Source of the DNA: Streptomyces paradoxus
GTDB lineage: Bacteria > Actinomycetota > Actinomycetes > Streptomycetales > Streptomycetaceae
Direction: 5' to 3'
Assembly (NCBI RefSeq): GCF_014202475.1
Contig: NZ_JACHGV010000008.1
Coordinates: 248,001 to 312,000 of the forward strand
DNA: 64,000 nt
Below the pieces are notes generated by a model. The model saw only the letters and a list, made by a program, of their open reading frames with translations, searched no databases and was not told the origin of the DNA. Below, piece by piece: positions 43,007 to 51,803 of the stretch (its first letter is position 1; each line of letters opens with the position of its first letter). The translations under genes and the position numbers were made by a program.

Positions 43007-43063
43007 GAAGGCGGACGGCCTCGATCGGGGCGCTGGGCGAGCCACCCGGCGGTGATCGCCTGG

Positions 43064-43121
43064 TCAGGCGTCAGGCGTCAGGCGTCAGGCGTCAGGCGTC
43101 AGGGTCAGGCGTCTGGCGTCA
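43064..43121. repeat. Tandem 7-bp repeat (GGCGTCA)
   Basis: About five perfect and several imperfect copies of the heptamer GGCGTCA run head to tail from 43064 and include the stop codon of the marR gene. The tract lies between the marR 3' end and the sdaA -35 box. It looks like slippage-generated sequence. Confidence 0.8.
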
Positions 43122-43640
43122 CGCGTCGGCTGCGCCGGGGCGCGAGGGCGGTTCGGCGTCGGTGACGCGGGTGGCGAGATTGCTTTCGAGGCGTTCGAGG
43201 ACGGCCAGGGCCTCGTCGAGTTCGGCGTCGGTGAGGTCGCCGCCGACGTAGCCCTCCAGGCGGGCCCAGACGTCTTCGACCTGCCCGCGCAGGGCCTGGC
43301 TGGCGGCGGTGGGCTCGACCAGGACGGAGCGCTTGTCGCTGGTGGAACGCACGCGGCGTACGAAGCCGGCCTTCTCCAGGCGCTGGATGGTACGGGTCAT
43401 GGTGGCGGCGTCGGCACCGACGTGCCGGGCGAGGTCGGTCTGGCGCATCCGTCCCCGGTCCCAGAGCTGCATCATCACCAACTCCTGGGCCGGGTGCAGG
43501 CCGACCTCGCGCAGCAGTTGCCCGGCGAGCATGCGGTGCAGGCGGGCCACCCGGAAGATCGCATGGCTGATCGGCCCCCGGCGTGCGGCCTCGGGGAGTT
43601 CCCCCGTCTCGGGGACCTGGGATGTTGCCTCGGTTTCCAT
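43119..43640 (-). CDS. MarR-family transcriptional regulator
   Basis: This 173-residue protein has the MarR winged helix (LHPAQELVMMQLWDRGRMRQTDLARHVGADAATMTRTIQRLEKAGFV, split here by family layout into helix-turn-helix and wing, RRVRSTSDKRSVLVEPT). Dimerisation helices flank it. The ATG at 43640 has GAAGG 9 nt upstream. It lies 167 bp downstream of an old-yellow-enzyme gene on the same strand. MarR regulators near alkene reductases often sense electrophiles; no conserved Cys for thiol sensing is visible, so ligand sensing is more likely (inference). The last codon is embedded in a heptamer repeat. Confidence 0.88.
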   Translation of the reverse strand: METEATSQVPETGELPEAARRGPISHAIFRVARLHRMLAGQLLREVGLHPAQELVMMQLWDRGRMRQTDLARHVGADAATMTRTIQRLEKAGFVRRVRSTSDKRSVLVEPTAASQALRGQVEDVWARLEGYVGGDLTDAELDEALAVLERLESNLATRVTDAEPPSRPGAADA

Positions 43641-43807
43641 GGTGCTGCCTTCTGCCCTCTCCCGTGCGGCCGTTCCTGCGGGGCCGGTCGCGGCAGCCGG
43701 CGCTGGGGCCGGCTGCCGCGTGCAGGTTCCCGGGCCCGCCTCCTGAGGGCAGGGTATGTGCTGCTCAGGTGTGGCATGCCCGGCGGACACGGGTCCGCCG
43801 CCGGACG

Positions 43808-44899
43808 TCAGGCGCGGGCTTCGTCCAGCGTGGGGAAGTCGGTGTAACCCTGCTCGCCGCCGCCGTAGAAGGTGGCGGGGTCGGGGGAGTTGAACGGGCC
43901 GCCCTGGGCCAGGCGGGTGGGCAGGTCGGGGTTGGCGAGGAAGAGGGCACCGTAGGCGAGCAGGTCGGCGGTGCCGTTCTCCACGAGTTCCAACTCGGCC
44001 GGCCCGGTGGGCTCCTGGCCGGTGAAGGGGTTCAGGATGAAGGTCGTGGGCCATGCCTTGCGCAGCCGGAGCACCAGGTCACGTACCCCGGGTGCCTCCA
44101 ACTGGTGCAAGTAGGCGAGGTTCAGCGGGGCGAGGGCCTCGACCAGGGCGGTGTAGGTGGCCGCGGTGTCGGCGGTGTCGGACTCGTCGATGTCGTTGTA
44201 GGGGTTGCCGGGGGAGAGGCGGAAGCCGACCTTGTCGGCGCCGATGGCTGCCGCGACGGCCTTGGTGGTCTCCACGGCGAAACGGATGCGCTTCTCGGGG
44301 CTGCCGCCCCAGGTGTCGGTGCGCCGGTTGCTGTTGGGGGCCAGGAACTGGTGGATGAGGTATCCGTTGGCACCGTGCAGCTCGACGCCGTCGAAGCCGG
44401 CCTCGATGGCGTTGCGGGCGGCGGTGGCGTACTCGGCGATGGTGGCGCGGATCTCGGCGTCGGTCAGCTCGCGCGGGGTGACGAAGTCCTGGGGTCCTTC
44501 GTGGGTGTACACCTGCCCGGCGGCCGCGACGGCGGAGGGGGCGACGGGCTGCAGGCCCGTCAGGGCCGGGTGACCGACCCGTCCGGTGTGCATGATCTGC
44601 AGGTAGATCACGCCCCCCTGTGCGTGCACGGCGTCGGTCACCTTCCGCCATGCGGCGACCTGTTCGGCGGTGTGGATGCCGGGGGTGTCGGGGTAGCCCT
44701 GACCGATCCTGGAGGGCTGGGTGCCCTCGGTGACGATCAGTCCGGCGGAGGCGCGCTGCGCGTAGTAGTCCGCCATCAACGGCATGGGGCTCTGGCCGGG
44801 GCCGTAGGCCCGGCTACGGGTCATGGGCGCCATCACCAGGCGGTTGGCCAGGTGCTTGCCACCCAGCTGGTAGGGGTCGAACGCCTTCGACATCGTCAT
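43808..44899 (-). CDS. Old yellow enzyme family alkene reductase
   Basis: This 363-residue FMN-dependent ene-reductase resembles NemA/XenB. Segments include LVMAPMTRSRA near 22, the active-site pair region VELHGANGYLIHQFLAPNSN near 176, RTDTWGGSPEKRIRF, FRLSPGNPYND and YGALFLANPDLP. It reduces activated alkenes, enones or nitro compounds with NAD(P)H. Two start codons are possible, ATG 44899 and ATG 44893; AAAGAG favours the second, so the true start may be 6 nt inside the given end. The upstream region holds a short repeated palindrome that may be the operator of the neighbouring MarR protein. Confidence 0.9.
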   Translation of the reverse strand: MTMSKAFDPYQLGGKHLANRLVMAPMTRSRAYGPGQSPMPLMADYYAQRASAGLIVTEGTQPSRIGQGYPDTPGIHTAEQVAAWRKVTDAVHAQGGVIYLQIMHTGRVGHPALTGLQPVAPSAVAAAGQVYTHEGPQDFVTPRELTDAEIRATIAEYATAARNAIEAGFDGVELHGANGYLIHQFLAPNSNRRTDTWGGSPEKRIRFAVETTKAVAAAIGADKVGFRLSPGNPYNDIDESDTADTAATYTALVEALAPLNLAYLHQLEAPGVRDLVLRLRKAWPTTFILNPFTGQEPTGPAELELVENGTADLLAYGALFLANPDLPTRLAQGGPFNSPDPATFYGGGEQGYTDFPTLDEARA

Positions 44900-44922
44900 C
44901 TCTCTTTCGCGGGAAGAGGCTG

Positions 44923-45026
44923 TTACTTGTCCGAACAGGAAAATGGCCGTTCAGTCTTCCCCATGAGGTGTGTGAGCTGCGTCACTCGCTGACGTGAGAG
45001 GTGTGGAGAATTACTTGTTCGAGCAG
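44923..45026. promoter_or_regulatory. Repeated palindromic site between OYE and TauE genes
   Basis: TTACTTGTCCGAACAG (44923-44938) and TTACTTGTTCGAGCAG (45011-45026) are direct repeats differing at two positions and 88 bp apart. Each contains the imperfect palindrome TGTYCGARCA. One copy lies 24 bp upstream of the alkene reductase gene. They are good candidates for sites of the MarR regulator encoded downstream. The rest of the 250-bp intergenic region shows no gene. Confidence 0.45.
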
Positions 45027-45150
45027 ATACAGGCAGGCTTCCGATGCCTCCTCGCGAGGCTGCCGCTCATGAACATCTCGTTGCCGATGCGTCCTGCCGG
45101 TGCCGGGGCGCTGATACTGGCCGGGTTTGCGGTGAGGGGCGGGAGGCCGG

Positions 45151-45936
45151 ATGGACGGGACGGTGTGGGCGGGTCTGGTCGCCGGCTTGCTGATCGCGGT
45201 GGTGACCGCGCCCGCGGGGGTGTCCGGGGCGGTGTTCCTTCTGCCGGTTCAGCTGAGCGTCTTCGGCGTGCCCAGCCCGGCGATCACGCCGACGAACCTG
45301 CTCTTCAACGTGGTGGCCGGGCCGGGCGCGCTCTGGCGTTACCGCCGCGACGGAGCTCTGCGCGGCGGCCTGGCCCGGCGCCTGGTCGCCGGCACGCTCC
45401 CCGGCGTCGTGCTGGGCGCCGCGCTGCGCGTCTTCGCTCTGCCCGGACCAGGTGTGTTCCGGCTGCTGATCGCCGCCCTGCTCCTGCCGCTAGGGGTGTG
45501 GTTGTGTGTCCGCACCCTCAAACCGGCCCGTGGCCGTTCTGCCCCGGCGGGGGACCCGTCCCCGGTGGCGCTCGCCGCCCTCGCGGTGGCGGTGGGGGTG
45601 GTCGGAGGGATCTACGGCATCGGCGGCGGATCCCTCCTCGGACCGGTCCTCGCCGCCCGGGGTCTGCCCATGACGCGGGTGGCGCCGGCCGCACTCGCCG
45701 CGACGTTCGCCACCTCTGTCGTCGGCGCCGGTGCGTATGCGTTGCTGTCCTTGGCCAGCGTCGGCGACGTCGCACCCGACTGGTGGCTCGGGCTCGCCTG
45801 CGGCATGGGCGGGCTGGTCGGCGGCTACATCGGTGCCCGCCTGCAGCCCCGCCTGCCGGAGACGGGCCTGCGTCTTCTCCTCGGCGGCCTGGCTGCAGGC
45901 CTGGGCATCCTCTACGTCGTGCAGGCCCTGGTTTGA
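45151..45936 (+). CDS. TauE/SafE family membrane permease
   Basis: This 261-residue membrane protein has about eight hydrophobic segments in two repeats with the DUF81/TauE-SafE patterns: GVSGAVFLLPVQLSVFGVP and NLLFNVVAGPGALWRYRRDG in the first half, VVGGIYGIGGGSLLGPVLAARG in the second. Family members export sulfonates, sulfite or related anions. GGAGG lies about 4 nt before the ATG. It is divergent from the alkene reductase gene and shares with it the repeated palindrome region. Substrate unknown. Confidence 0.85.
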   Translation: MDGTVWAGLVAGLLIAVVTAPAGVSGAVFLLPVQLSVFGVPSPAITPTNLLFNVVAGPGALWRYRRDGALRGGLARRLVAGTLPGVVLGAALRVFALPGPGVFRLLIAALLLPLGVWLCVRTLKPARGRSAPAGDPSPVALAALAVAVGVVGGIYGIGGGSLLGPVLAARGLPMTRVAPAALAATFATSVVGAGAYALLSLASVGDVAPDWWLGLACGMGGLVGGYIGARLQPRLPETGLRLLLGGLAAGLGILYVVQALV

Positions 45937-45979
45937 GGCGCCGAGTCCGCCGCGGCGCCTTCGAGGGCAGGGCGCACTG

Positions 45980-46645
45980 TCAGTTGTCTGTGTCCTTGGG
46001 CTGTGCTGCGTCCTCGGGTGCAGCCGCCGGCTCCGAGACCGGGGCCGTGTAGAAGACGGACCTGCCCTGCTTGGAGCGCTCGGCCTGGCTCTTTGCCACG
46101 AGTCCTTCGAGGGTGACGCGCACGACCTTGGCCGCGATACCGCGGTGGGGGTGGGCTTCGCTGAGCGCGGTGGAGATCTCCGCCGCCGAGCGCGGTTCCT
46201 TCTGCTCGGTGAGATGGCGGCGGATGAGCTCGACCAGCGTGGGCTCGGCGGCCTTGGCGCTGTCCGCCCTCTTGGCCACGGGCTTCTTGGCTGCTTCCTT
46301 CTTCGCTGCGGGCTTCTTGGCCGTCTTCTTCGCCGGCGTGGCAGCGGACTTACCTGCCTTCTGCTTCTCGCCGGCCGCCGCAACGGCCTTCTTCCGTCGC
46401 GGAGAAGGCAGCACGGCACTCTCGGACTCGGCTGCGGACCCGCTCGGCGGTGTGGTGATGCCCAGTGCCTGCTGCATGCTCACCAGCACGCCGTGGTCGT
46501 GCTGGAGAGCGGCGAGCTGCTCCTGGAGGGCGGTGATTTCCGCACCGATACGTTCTTGCTCCTTGAGGTTCGCTTCGAGATCGCCGGTCACCTGGGCGAT
46601 GTACTGCGATGCCAGTTCGGTGGCGGGAATCGCTGTCTCGGGCAT
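45980..46645 (-). CDS. Lys/Ala-rich DNA-binding-like protein with coiled coil and winged helix
   Basis: This 221-residue protein has three parts. Residues 15-62 form a likely coiled coil (YIAQVTGDLEANLKEQERIG, EITALQEQLAAL). Residues 78-135 are very rich in Lys, Ala and Pro, with AAKKxAxKKPAAKK repeats like the tails of histone H1 and HU-type Streptomyces proteins. Residues 138-200 look like a small winged helix (TLVELIRRHLTEQKEPRSAA, EISTALSEAHP, then VVRVTLEGLVAKSQAERS). Nucleoid or general DNA binding is the natural inference; no close family name comes to mind. GGAAAGG precedes the ATG. Confidence 0.75.
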   Translation of the reverse strand: MPETAIPATELASQYIAQVTGDLEANLKEQERIGAEITALQEQLAALQHDHGVLVSMQQALGITTPPSGSAAESESAVLPSPRRKKAVAAAGEKQKAGKSAATPAKKTAKKPAAKKEAAKKPVAKRADSAKAAEPTLVELIRRHLTEQKEPRSAAEISTALSEAHPHRGIAAKVVRVTLEGLVAKSQAERSKQGRSVFYTAPVSEPAAAPEDAAQPKDTDN

Positions 46646-46837
46646 GGCACTGACCTTTCCTCGGCGTCGAAGGCATGCTGCGGGTGATGCGTGTACTGGA
46701 GCGGGGCTTCAGCGGCCCGGTGTGGGAGTTGTGCGTTCCGCAAGCTGCCTTGGTGAGTGATGGTACGGACTTGAGGAGTCAGTTGTTCCAGACGAGCGGT
46801 GTCCTCTTTCTGGCAGGGGCGCCCGAGGCCCGCAGCA

Positions 46838-47656
46838 GGCTGACTGTCTGACGTAGTTCGAGACGACGTCGTGCATCTCATGGGTGAGCTGGGCGCGTTC
46901 GGCGAGCGGCCCCTCGTCGAGCCGTCGAGGAACCGGTGCCCGGGCGGGGCGATGCACCGCGCCACGGTCGCCAGTACGTCGTTTCCCAGTCGCCGGATGA
47001 CATCGGTGGCCGGCCGGTGCCGCACCAGCTTGCCCTCCCGGGTCGGGCGAACCAGACCCGCGTCGCGCAGGGTTCGCAGGGCACGGGGGACCTGCGGTTC
47101 GCTGGAGCCGAGCCGGGCGGCGAGCTCCGAGGTCGTGATGGGCTCGCCCAGCAGATGACGGCACAGCTCCATCCGCGCGGGCGAGGTCAGCGCCATCAGG
47201 CGGTCGTGCAGGTCCCCGCAGGGTCAACTGTCCGCCCGGCGAGGCGGCGGGCACCGGGTACTGCACCGCCACGCACGACGGGTGTTCGTGCTTGACCGTG
47301 AGATGGAGCCACACGCGGGCGGACGGGACGAGAACGAGAGGCCGCGGAGCCCCCTTCACCTCGTCGATCTGCAACTTGTCCAGCCGAACGCGCTCCCCGG
47401 GCCCGACCCGGGCCGCCGTCGGCAGCGACTCGCCGAGCACATCGGCCGGGGGCCGGGCCGCCAGCCTGCGGCGTACCTCCCGGGCGTGGTCCTCCAGAAC
47501 CGGCCGCAGGGTCCGCCAGTCCTCGGCGAAGAACGCCGCGTCGGCGGCCCGCAGCACGGCCAGGAGCCGGTCCCGCAGGTCCAGCGGGTCCGCCACCAGA
47601 TGCCGGGCCAGTTCTCCGTGGGCGTAGGAGCGGCGCAGACAGCGGGCTGTCCGCAC
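46838..47656 (-). pseudogene. Decayed ArsR-type regulator joined to a histidine-kinase fragment
   Basis: From 47656 to about 47217 one frame encodes the middle of a DUF5937/ArsR-type regulator (GELARHLVADPLDLRDRLLA to VKHEHPSCVAVQYPVPAASP). The coding then shifts at a run of four C (47214-47217): a second frame continues with the winged helix (DRLMALTSPARMELCRHLLG, SELAARLGSSEPQVPRALR) to about 46930. There a third piece resembles a HisKA_3 phospho-acceptor site (ERAQLTHEMHDVVSNYV) before the sequence degenerates. The N-terminus of the regulator is missing. The interval 46646-46837 has no recognisable gene. Confidence 0.65.
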
Positions 47657-47687
47657 TGCGGGAGGACGGACCGGCCTGTTGAGGCGG

Positions 47688-49496
47688 TCACCAGTGGGGG
47701 CTGCCCACCAGGTAGGCGATACCCGCGAGGACGGCCAGGACCAGCGCGGGGATCGCCAGCCCCTTGGCGATCGAGGTCAGTGTGTTCGTAGCGCTCGCCG
47801 CCTGCTTCGTGTGGTGCTGCTGCCGATTTCTCAGATCATGCTGGGCGATCGCGCCGGCGACCAGCGCCACCGCACCGGTGATCAGACAAATGATGAGAGG
47901 CGTGAGCGCTCCGTGCTCGCGGATGTTGTCCTCGACGTTGCCGTACACCCCTTCGGTGCCCCGTTCCGTGAGGGCCGCGACCGCCCTTTGAATGGCCAGT
48001 ACGAGCGCGCCGATGGCTGCGACGGCCAGGGCGAGAGCGGCACCGGCCAGGGCGGGAGCGCGCCTGTCCGTTCGAGGGGCGGGTGCGGTTCCCGCGGGCG
48101 GTGTCCTGGGACGGGGCGGGGTGCGCGGGTGGCCGATGACCACCGTCGGCGACTTGTTGTCGCCCCCTCCATGAGGCGGCTGCCCGGAACCGTTCGACGG
48201 GCCGGTCCCGGGCCCCGTGCCGCCGGACCCGTGCGCCGGGGCCACCTCCGCCTCGACATGGATCACCGACTCGTCGGCAACACCCTTCAGCACGATGTCA
48301 CCCGACAGGCGCCCCTCCGTGGCCGTGTCGACGTGGACCTCCAGACCGCTGCCGGTCGGGTCGACCCGCAGCCACGACTGTTTGGGCTGGGCCACGCAGT
48401 GGCGGGCCAGCGGTGGGCCGTGCATGGTCACGGACTGCTGGTGAGGGGTGGAACCCTTCTGCAGGAGGCCGAAGTCCAGGTGGTCCGGCGACGGTGCCAG
48501 CCGGATCTTGCCCAAGGCGTCGGACGCCATGCCGGCGATCTGCTGGATGTCGTTGCGCGCGACCTCCTCCAGGTGCTGACGCGCCCCTTCCGCCACGGGC
48601 AGCTCCGTGTGCTGCAGCCGTTTCTGCAACTCCAGCACAGCGCCCTGCCGGGTGAGGAACTCCTCGCTGCTCATCGCGGTCTGCAGGGAGGGCGGTGAGG
48701 GAATGGCGACGATCTTGATGCGGCCGCGCCGGCTGTGTGCCAGGTGCAGCTCCCCGTGCAGCTCCGCCGCTTTCTTCGGCGTCTGATGGGGGTTCTGCTC
48801 CCGCACCTGTCGGTAGACGTACTCATACAGGTCGTCTAGGGAGACCCTGCCGTCCACGTCGAGGTCGGCCTCGCCGGTCTCCAGGCCCTCGACCACGGCG
48901 TGCGTGAACACCGACGGTTGCGGGGCGGAGGAGTCGTCGGCGAGTTGGTTGCCCTCGAAGGCGTACTCCATGGAGTCGGAGGCTGTGATGACGGCCCAGC
49001 CCCGTCCGCTGACCGGCTCGTCCTTCGCGAAGGATTCGAGGACGTTGACGTCGCCGGACGCGCGCACGGAGGTGGAGCCCCGGGAGAAGGCCCCGCCGTA
49101 GCAGCAGTCGAGGAACAGGACGGTGCGGCCGGCCCGCGTGACGGACATGCAACTGCGGACGAACTGTGAGGGGACGGCCGTGGCGGCGAGCAGCGGGGGC
49201 TCGGTGTCGCTCGCGGCGAAGTACAGCTCGCCCGACTCGCTCTTGAGGCCGTGGCAGGAGAAGTGCAGCAGGAGCGTATCGGCGCGGCGGCGGTCGTTGA
49301 AGAAGCCCTGGATGCGCCTGCGCATGAGGTCGGCCGACGCGTTGTGCACGACCTCCACGTCGAAGTCGCCGATCTGCGGGTCGTGCAGCACCTTCTCGAG
49401 GGCCGCGGCGTCCTGGGCAGGGGCCCTGAGCTTCTTGAGCCCCTGGTCGGTGTACCGGTCGTTGGCGATGATCAGCGCGTGTCTGGACTCCGTCAT
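47688..49496 (-). CDS. Caspase-family (C14) peptidase with membrane tail
   Basis: This 602-residue protein begins with a caspase-like domain: ALIIANDRYTD, catalytic His82 in LLHFSCHG and catalytic Cys132 in VLFLDCCYGGAF, both intact. A middle region (about 255-410) contains a beta-rich domain (FGLLQKGSTPHQQSVTM...). A Pro/Gly-rich linker (about 415-470) leads to three hydrophobic segments near 472-500, 530-552 and 580-602, so the peptidase is probably membrane-anchored. It is coupled by an ATGA overlap to the small upstream gene. Caspase-EACC1 pairs have been described as parts of bacterial conflict or cell-suicide systems. Confidence 0.87.
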   Translation of the reverse strand: MTESRHALIIANDRYTDQGLKKLRAPAQDAAALEKVLHDPQIGDFDVEVVHNASADLMRRRIQGFFNDRRRADTLLLHFSCHGLKSESGELYFAASDTEPPLLAATAVPSQFVRSCMSVTRAGRTVLFLDCCYGGAFSRGSTSVRASGDVNVLESFAKDEPVSGRGWAVITASDSMEYAFEGNQLADDSSAPQPSVFTHAVVEGLETGEADLDVDGRVSLDDLYEYVYRQVREQNPHQTPKKAAELHGELHLAHSRRGRIKIVAIPSPPSLQTAMSSEEFLTRQGAVLELQKRLQHTELPVAEGARQHLEEVARNDIQQIAGMASDALGKIRLAPSPDHLDFGLLQKGSTPHQQSVTMHGPPLARHCVAQPKQSWLRVDPTGSGLEVHVDTATEGRLSGDIVLKGVADESVIHVEAEVAPAHGSGGTGPGTGPSNGSGQPPHGGGDNKSPTVVIGHPRTPPRPRTPPAGTAPAPRTDRRAPALAGAALALAVAAIGALVLAIQRAVAALTERGTEGVYGNVEDNIREHGALTPLIICLITGAVALVAGAIAQHDLRNRQQHHTKQAASATNTLTSIAKGLAIPALVLAVLAGIAYLVGSPHW

Positions 49497-49885
49497 GGCT
49501 CGGCTCCCGCCGGCGAATGGCGCTGGACGAAGATCTTGAACGCCTCGGCGACCTGGTCGTCGGTCGCCTCCGACACCTCCAGGACGTCGTCACCCATCCG
49601 CAGGTGCAGGGACGGGTGTGTGTCGTGGCGACGGCCCACCCACGACCGGATGACGGTCATCACCTGGCTCAGGGCGGTTGCCGTGCTGCCGAGGGTCACC
49701 AGCAGGGCACCGATCTGAGTGACGTCCACGGCCCGCGCTCCGGCGGGGACCTCCCCGCCGGGAAGCGTCGTGACGTCGTCCACGTCGAGGTCGAGCAGTT
49801 CCTCACGCAGGTAGCCGGTCAGCTCGGCGACGCGTTCCGCTTCCGCGTCCTCTTCGGTGAGAAGGATGTGCAGTTCGTTGTCCAC
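49493..49885 (-). CDS. EACC1-like effector-associated protein
   Basis: This 130-residue protein starts with a short strand-helix module rich in Glu (MDNELHILLTEEDAEAERVA), then a Leu-rich mid-segment (IGALLVTLGSTATALSQVMTVI, a possible single membrane or amphipathic helix) and a C-terminal basic-acidic tail. It resembles the effector-associated constant component 1 (EACC1) family in size, order and gene neighbourhood with a caspase. EACC1 proteins are proposed to link sensor and effector in multi-gene conflict systems. Its stop overlaps the caspase start. Identification is by resemblance and context, not by unique motifs. Confidence 0.65.
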   Translation of the reverse strand: MDNELHILLTEEDAEAERVAELTGYLREELLDLDVDDVTTLPGGEVPAGARAVDVTQIGALLVTLGSTATALSQVMTVIRSWVGRRHDTHPSLHLRMGDDVLEVSEATDDQVAEAFKIFVQRHSPAGAEP

Positions 49886-50323
49886 CGTGTCAGCCCCTTT
49901 GTTCGTGCTCTTCGGGGCGGCGCAGAGTCGAGGTACCGGTGGGCTCTACGTCATCGTTTACAGTTTCCGCTGCTCAGAGCCGGGGGGCAAGTCGCCCACG
50001 GTGGAATGAGTTTCACGGTTCAACCGTAAGGTTTCGGCTTCAACTTGGCCCGGCCCATCGTCGGCGAGGTCCTCCGCGGACGAGGCGCGCCGAGGACGGG
50101 GCGATGCCGCGCTACGGACCGATAAACCGCATTCAACTGATTGTCACTGCTTCGAAGTAAGCATCTCGTCTCCCTGGTGGTTGCGGCCCGCCCAGCGGCT
50201 AGCTTTCTGCAGGTGGACGGATCGCCGTGATCCTTCCCGCTCGTTGCCCATTCCTCCCTGTCTCCCGGTCGGCGCATCCGTGTGCGCCGGGCGCCCCGTC
50301 GTGCAAGGAGAGACTCCCTCCCG
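49886..50323. promoter_or_regulatory. Divergent intergenic region between caspase and encapsulin operons
   Basis: No gene is supported in these 438 bases. A perfect palindrome ACGGTT-C-AACCGT lies at 50015-50027, a possible operator. An AT-rich stretch around 50120-50160 with TTGTCA near 50141 may hold the encapsulin promoter, giving a leader of about 150 nt. Clear -10 boxes could not be assigned on either strand. Confidence 0.3.
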
Positions 50324-51739
50324 ATGACCGTCGACAGCATCCCGGAAACCCGGACCACACCCGGCGCGGCGCAGCAGTCGCTGAGCACCGCCGCCGCCCG
50401 CAACCTCGCCACCACCACCAAGTCCGCCCCGCAGATGCAGGAGATCACCTCCCGCTGGCTGCTGAGGATGCTGCCCTGGGTCGAGGCCAAGGGAGGCGCC
50501 TACCGGGTCAACCGGCGGTTGCGCCACACTCTCGGCGACGGACGCATCGAGTTCGTCCAGGAGGGCGCGACGGTCCGGGTGATCCCCCGGGAACTCGGTG
50601 AACTGGCCCTGCTGCGCGGATTCGAGGACACCAGCGTCCTCACCGCTCTCGCCGACCGATGCACACAACGCGACTTCGCGGCGGGCGAGGTCCTCGTCGA
50701 GCGTGGCGGCGCCGCGGACCGGATCCACCTGATCGCCCACGGCCGGGTCAGCCAGACCTCCGTGGGCCAGTACGGCGGAGAGATCGCCATCGCGGTCCTG
50801 GCGGACGGCGACCATTTCGGCGAGAACGCCCTGCTCGACTCCGACGCCCGCCACGACAGCACGGTGACCGCCGAGACCTCCGGCACCCTCCTCACCCTCT
50901 CCCGGGCCGACTTCGCCGCCGTCCAGGCCTCGGCACCCACCCTCCAGGCCCACGTCGAGGCGTTCGGCTCCCGCTCACGGCTGCGGCAGAACAAGCACGG
51001 CGAGGCCGAGATCGCCCTGTCGGCGGGTCACGTCGGCGAGGCCGAACTGCCGGGCACCTTCGTCGACTACGAACAGCAGCCGCGCGAGTACGAACTCTCC
51101 GTCGCGCAGACGGTACTGAGGATCCACACCCGGGTCGCCGACCTCTACAACGGTCCGATGAACCAGAGCGAGGAGCAACTCCGGCTCACCATCGAGGCCT
51201 TGCGGGAGCGCCAGGAACACGAGCTCATCAACAACCGCGAGTTCGGGCTGCTGCACAACGCCGACTTCAAGCAGCGCATCCAGCCCCGTTCCGGCCCGCC
51301 CACCCCGGACGACATGGACGACCTGCTCTGCCGCAGGCGCGGCACCAAGCTGTTCCTCGCCCACCCCAGGACCATCGCGGCCATCGGACGAGGCTTCAGC
51401 GCCTGCGGTCTCTACCCCGACCACGTCGACCTCGGCGGACAATCCGTGCCCGCCTGGCGCGGGGTCCCCATCCTGCCGTGCAACAAGATCCCGATCAGCA
51501 AGGAGCAGACCAGCTCCATCATCGCGATGCGCACCGGCGAGGAGAACCAGGGCGTCATCGGCCTGCGGCAGACGGGACTTCCGGACGAGTACGAAGAGGG
51601 CCTCTCGGTGCGGTTCATGGGCATCAACGAACAGGCGATCAACTCCTACCTCGTCAGCACCTACTACTCCGCCGCGGTGCTCCTGCCCGACGCCCTCGGC
51701 GTGATGGAGAACGTGCAGATCGCCTCCAGACCGCGCTGA
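50324..51739 (+). CDS. eshA: Family 2B encapsulin shell protein (EshA-like)
   Basis: This 471-residue protein has the EshA length and layout. An N-terminal segment and the first HK97-type strand elements are followed by an inserted cyclic-nucleotide-binding domain at about 95-215 (GEVLVERGGAADRIHLIAHG, GDHFGENALLD). The HK97 shell fold continues to the C-terminus (SVAQTVLRIHTRVADLYN, FLAHPRTIAAIGRGFSACGL, SSIIAMRTGEENQGVIGLRQ). Family 2B encapsulins assemble icosahedral shells that enclose 2-methylisoborneol synthase in streptomycetes. The ATG at 50324 follows AAGGAGAG. It is first in the MIB operon. Confidence 0.88.
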   Translation: MTVDSIPETRTTPGAAQQSLSTAAARNLATTTKSAPQMQEITSRWLLRMLPWVEAKGGAYRVNRRLRHTLGDGRIEFVQEGATVRVIPRELGELALLRGFEDTSVLTALADRCTQRDFAAGEVLVERGGAADRIHLIAHGRVSQTSVGQYGGEIAIAVLADGDHFGENALLDSDARHDSTVTAETSGTLLTLSRADFAAVQASAPTLQAHVEAFGSRSRLRQNKHGEAEIALSAGHVGEAELPGTFVDYEQQPREYELSVAQTVLRIHTRVADLYNGPMNQSEEQLRLTIEALRERQEHELINNREFGLLHNADFKQRIQPRSGPPTPDDMDDLLCRRRGTKLFLAHPRTIAAIGRGFSACGLYPDHVDLGGQSVPAWRGVPILPCNKIPISKEQTSSIIAMRTGEENQGVIGLRQTGLPDEYEEGLSVRFMGINEQAINSYLVSTYYSAAVLLPDALGVMENVQIASRPR

Positions 51740-51803
51740 CCCCTGATCCGAGGCACACCTCCGTACGACGGAGCGCCCACCCCACCGCAGCAAGGAGCCG
51801 CCG

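Noticed and set aside
43064..43121. CRISPR-like array
   Set aside because: The units are 7 bp, contiguous and without spacers; no cas genes are present.
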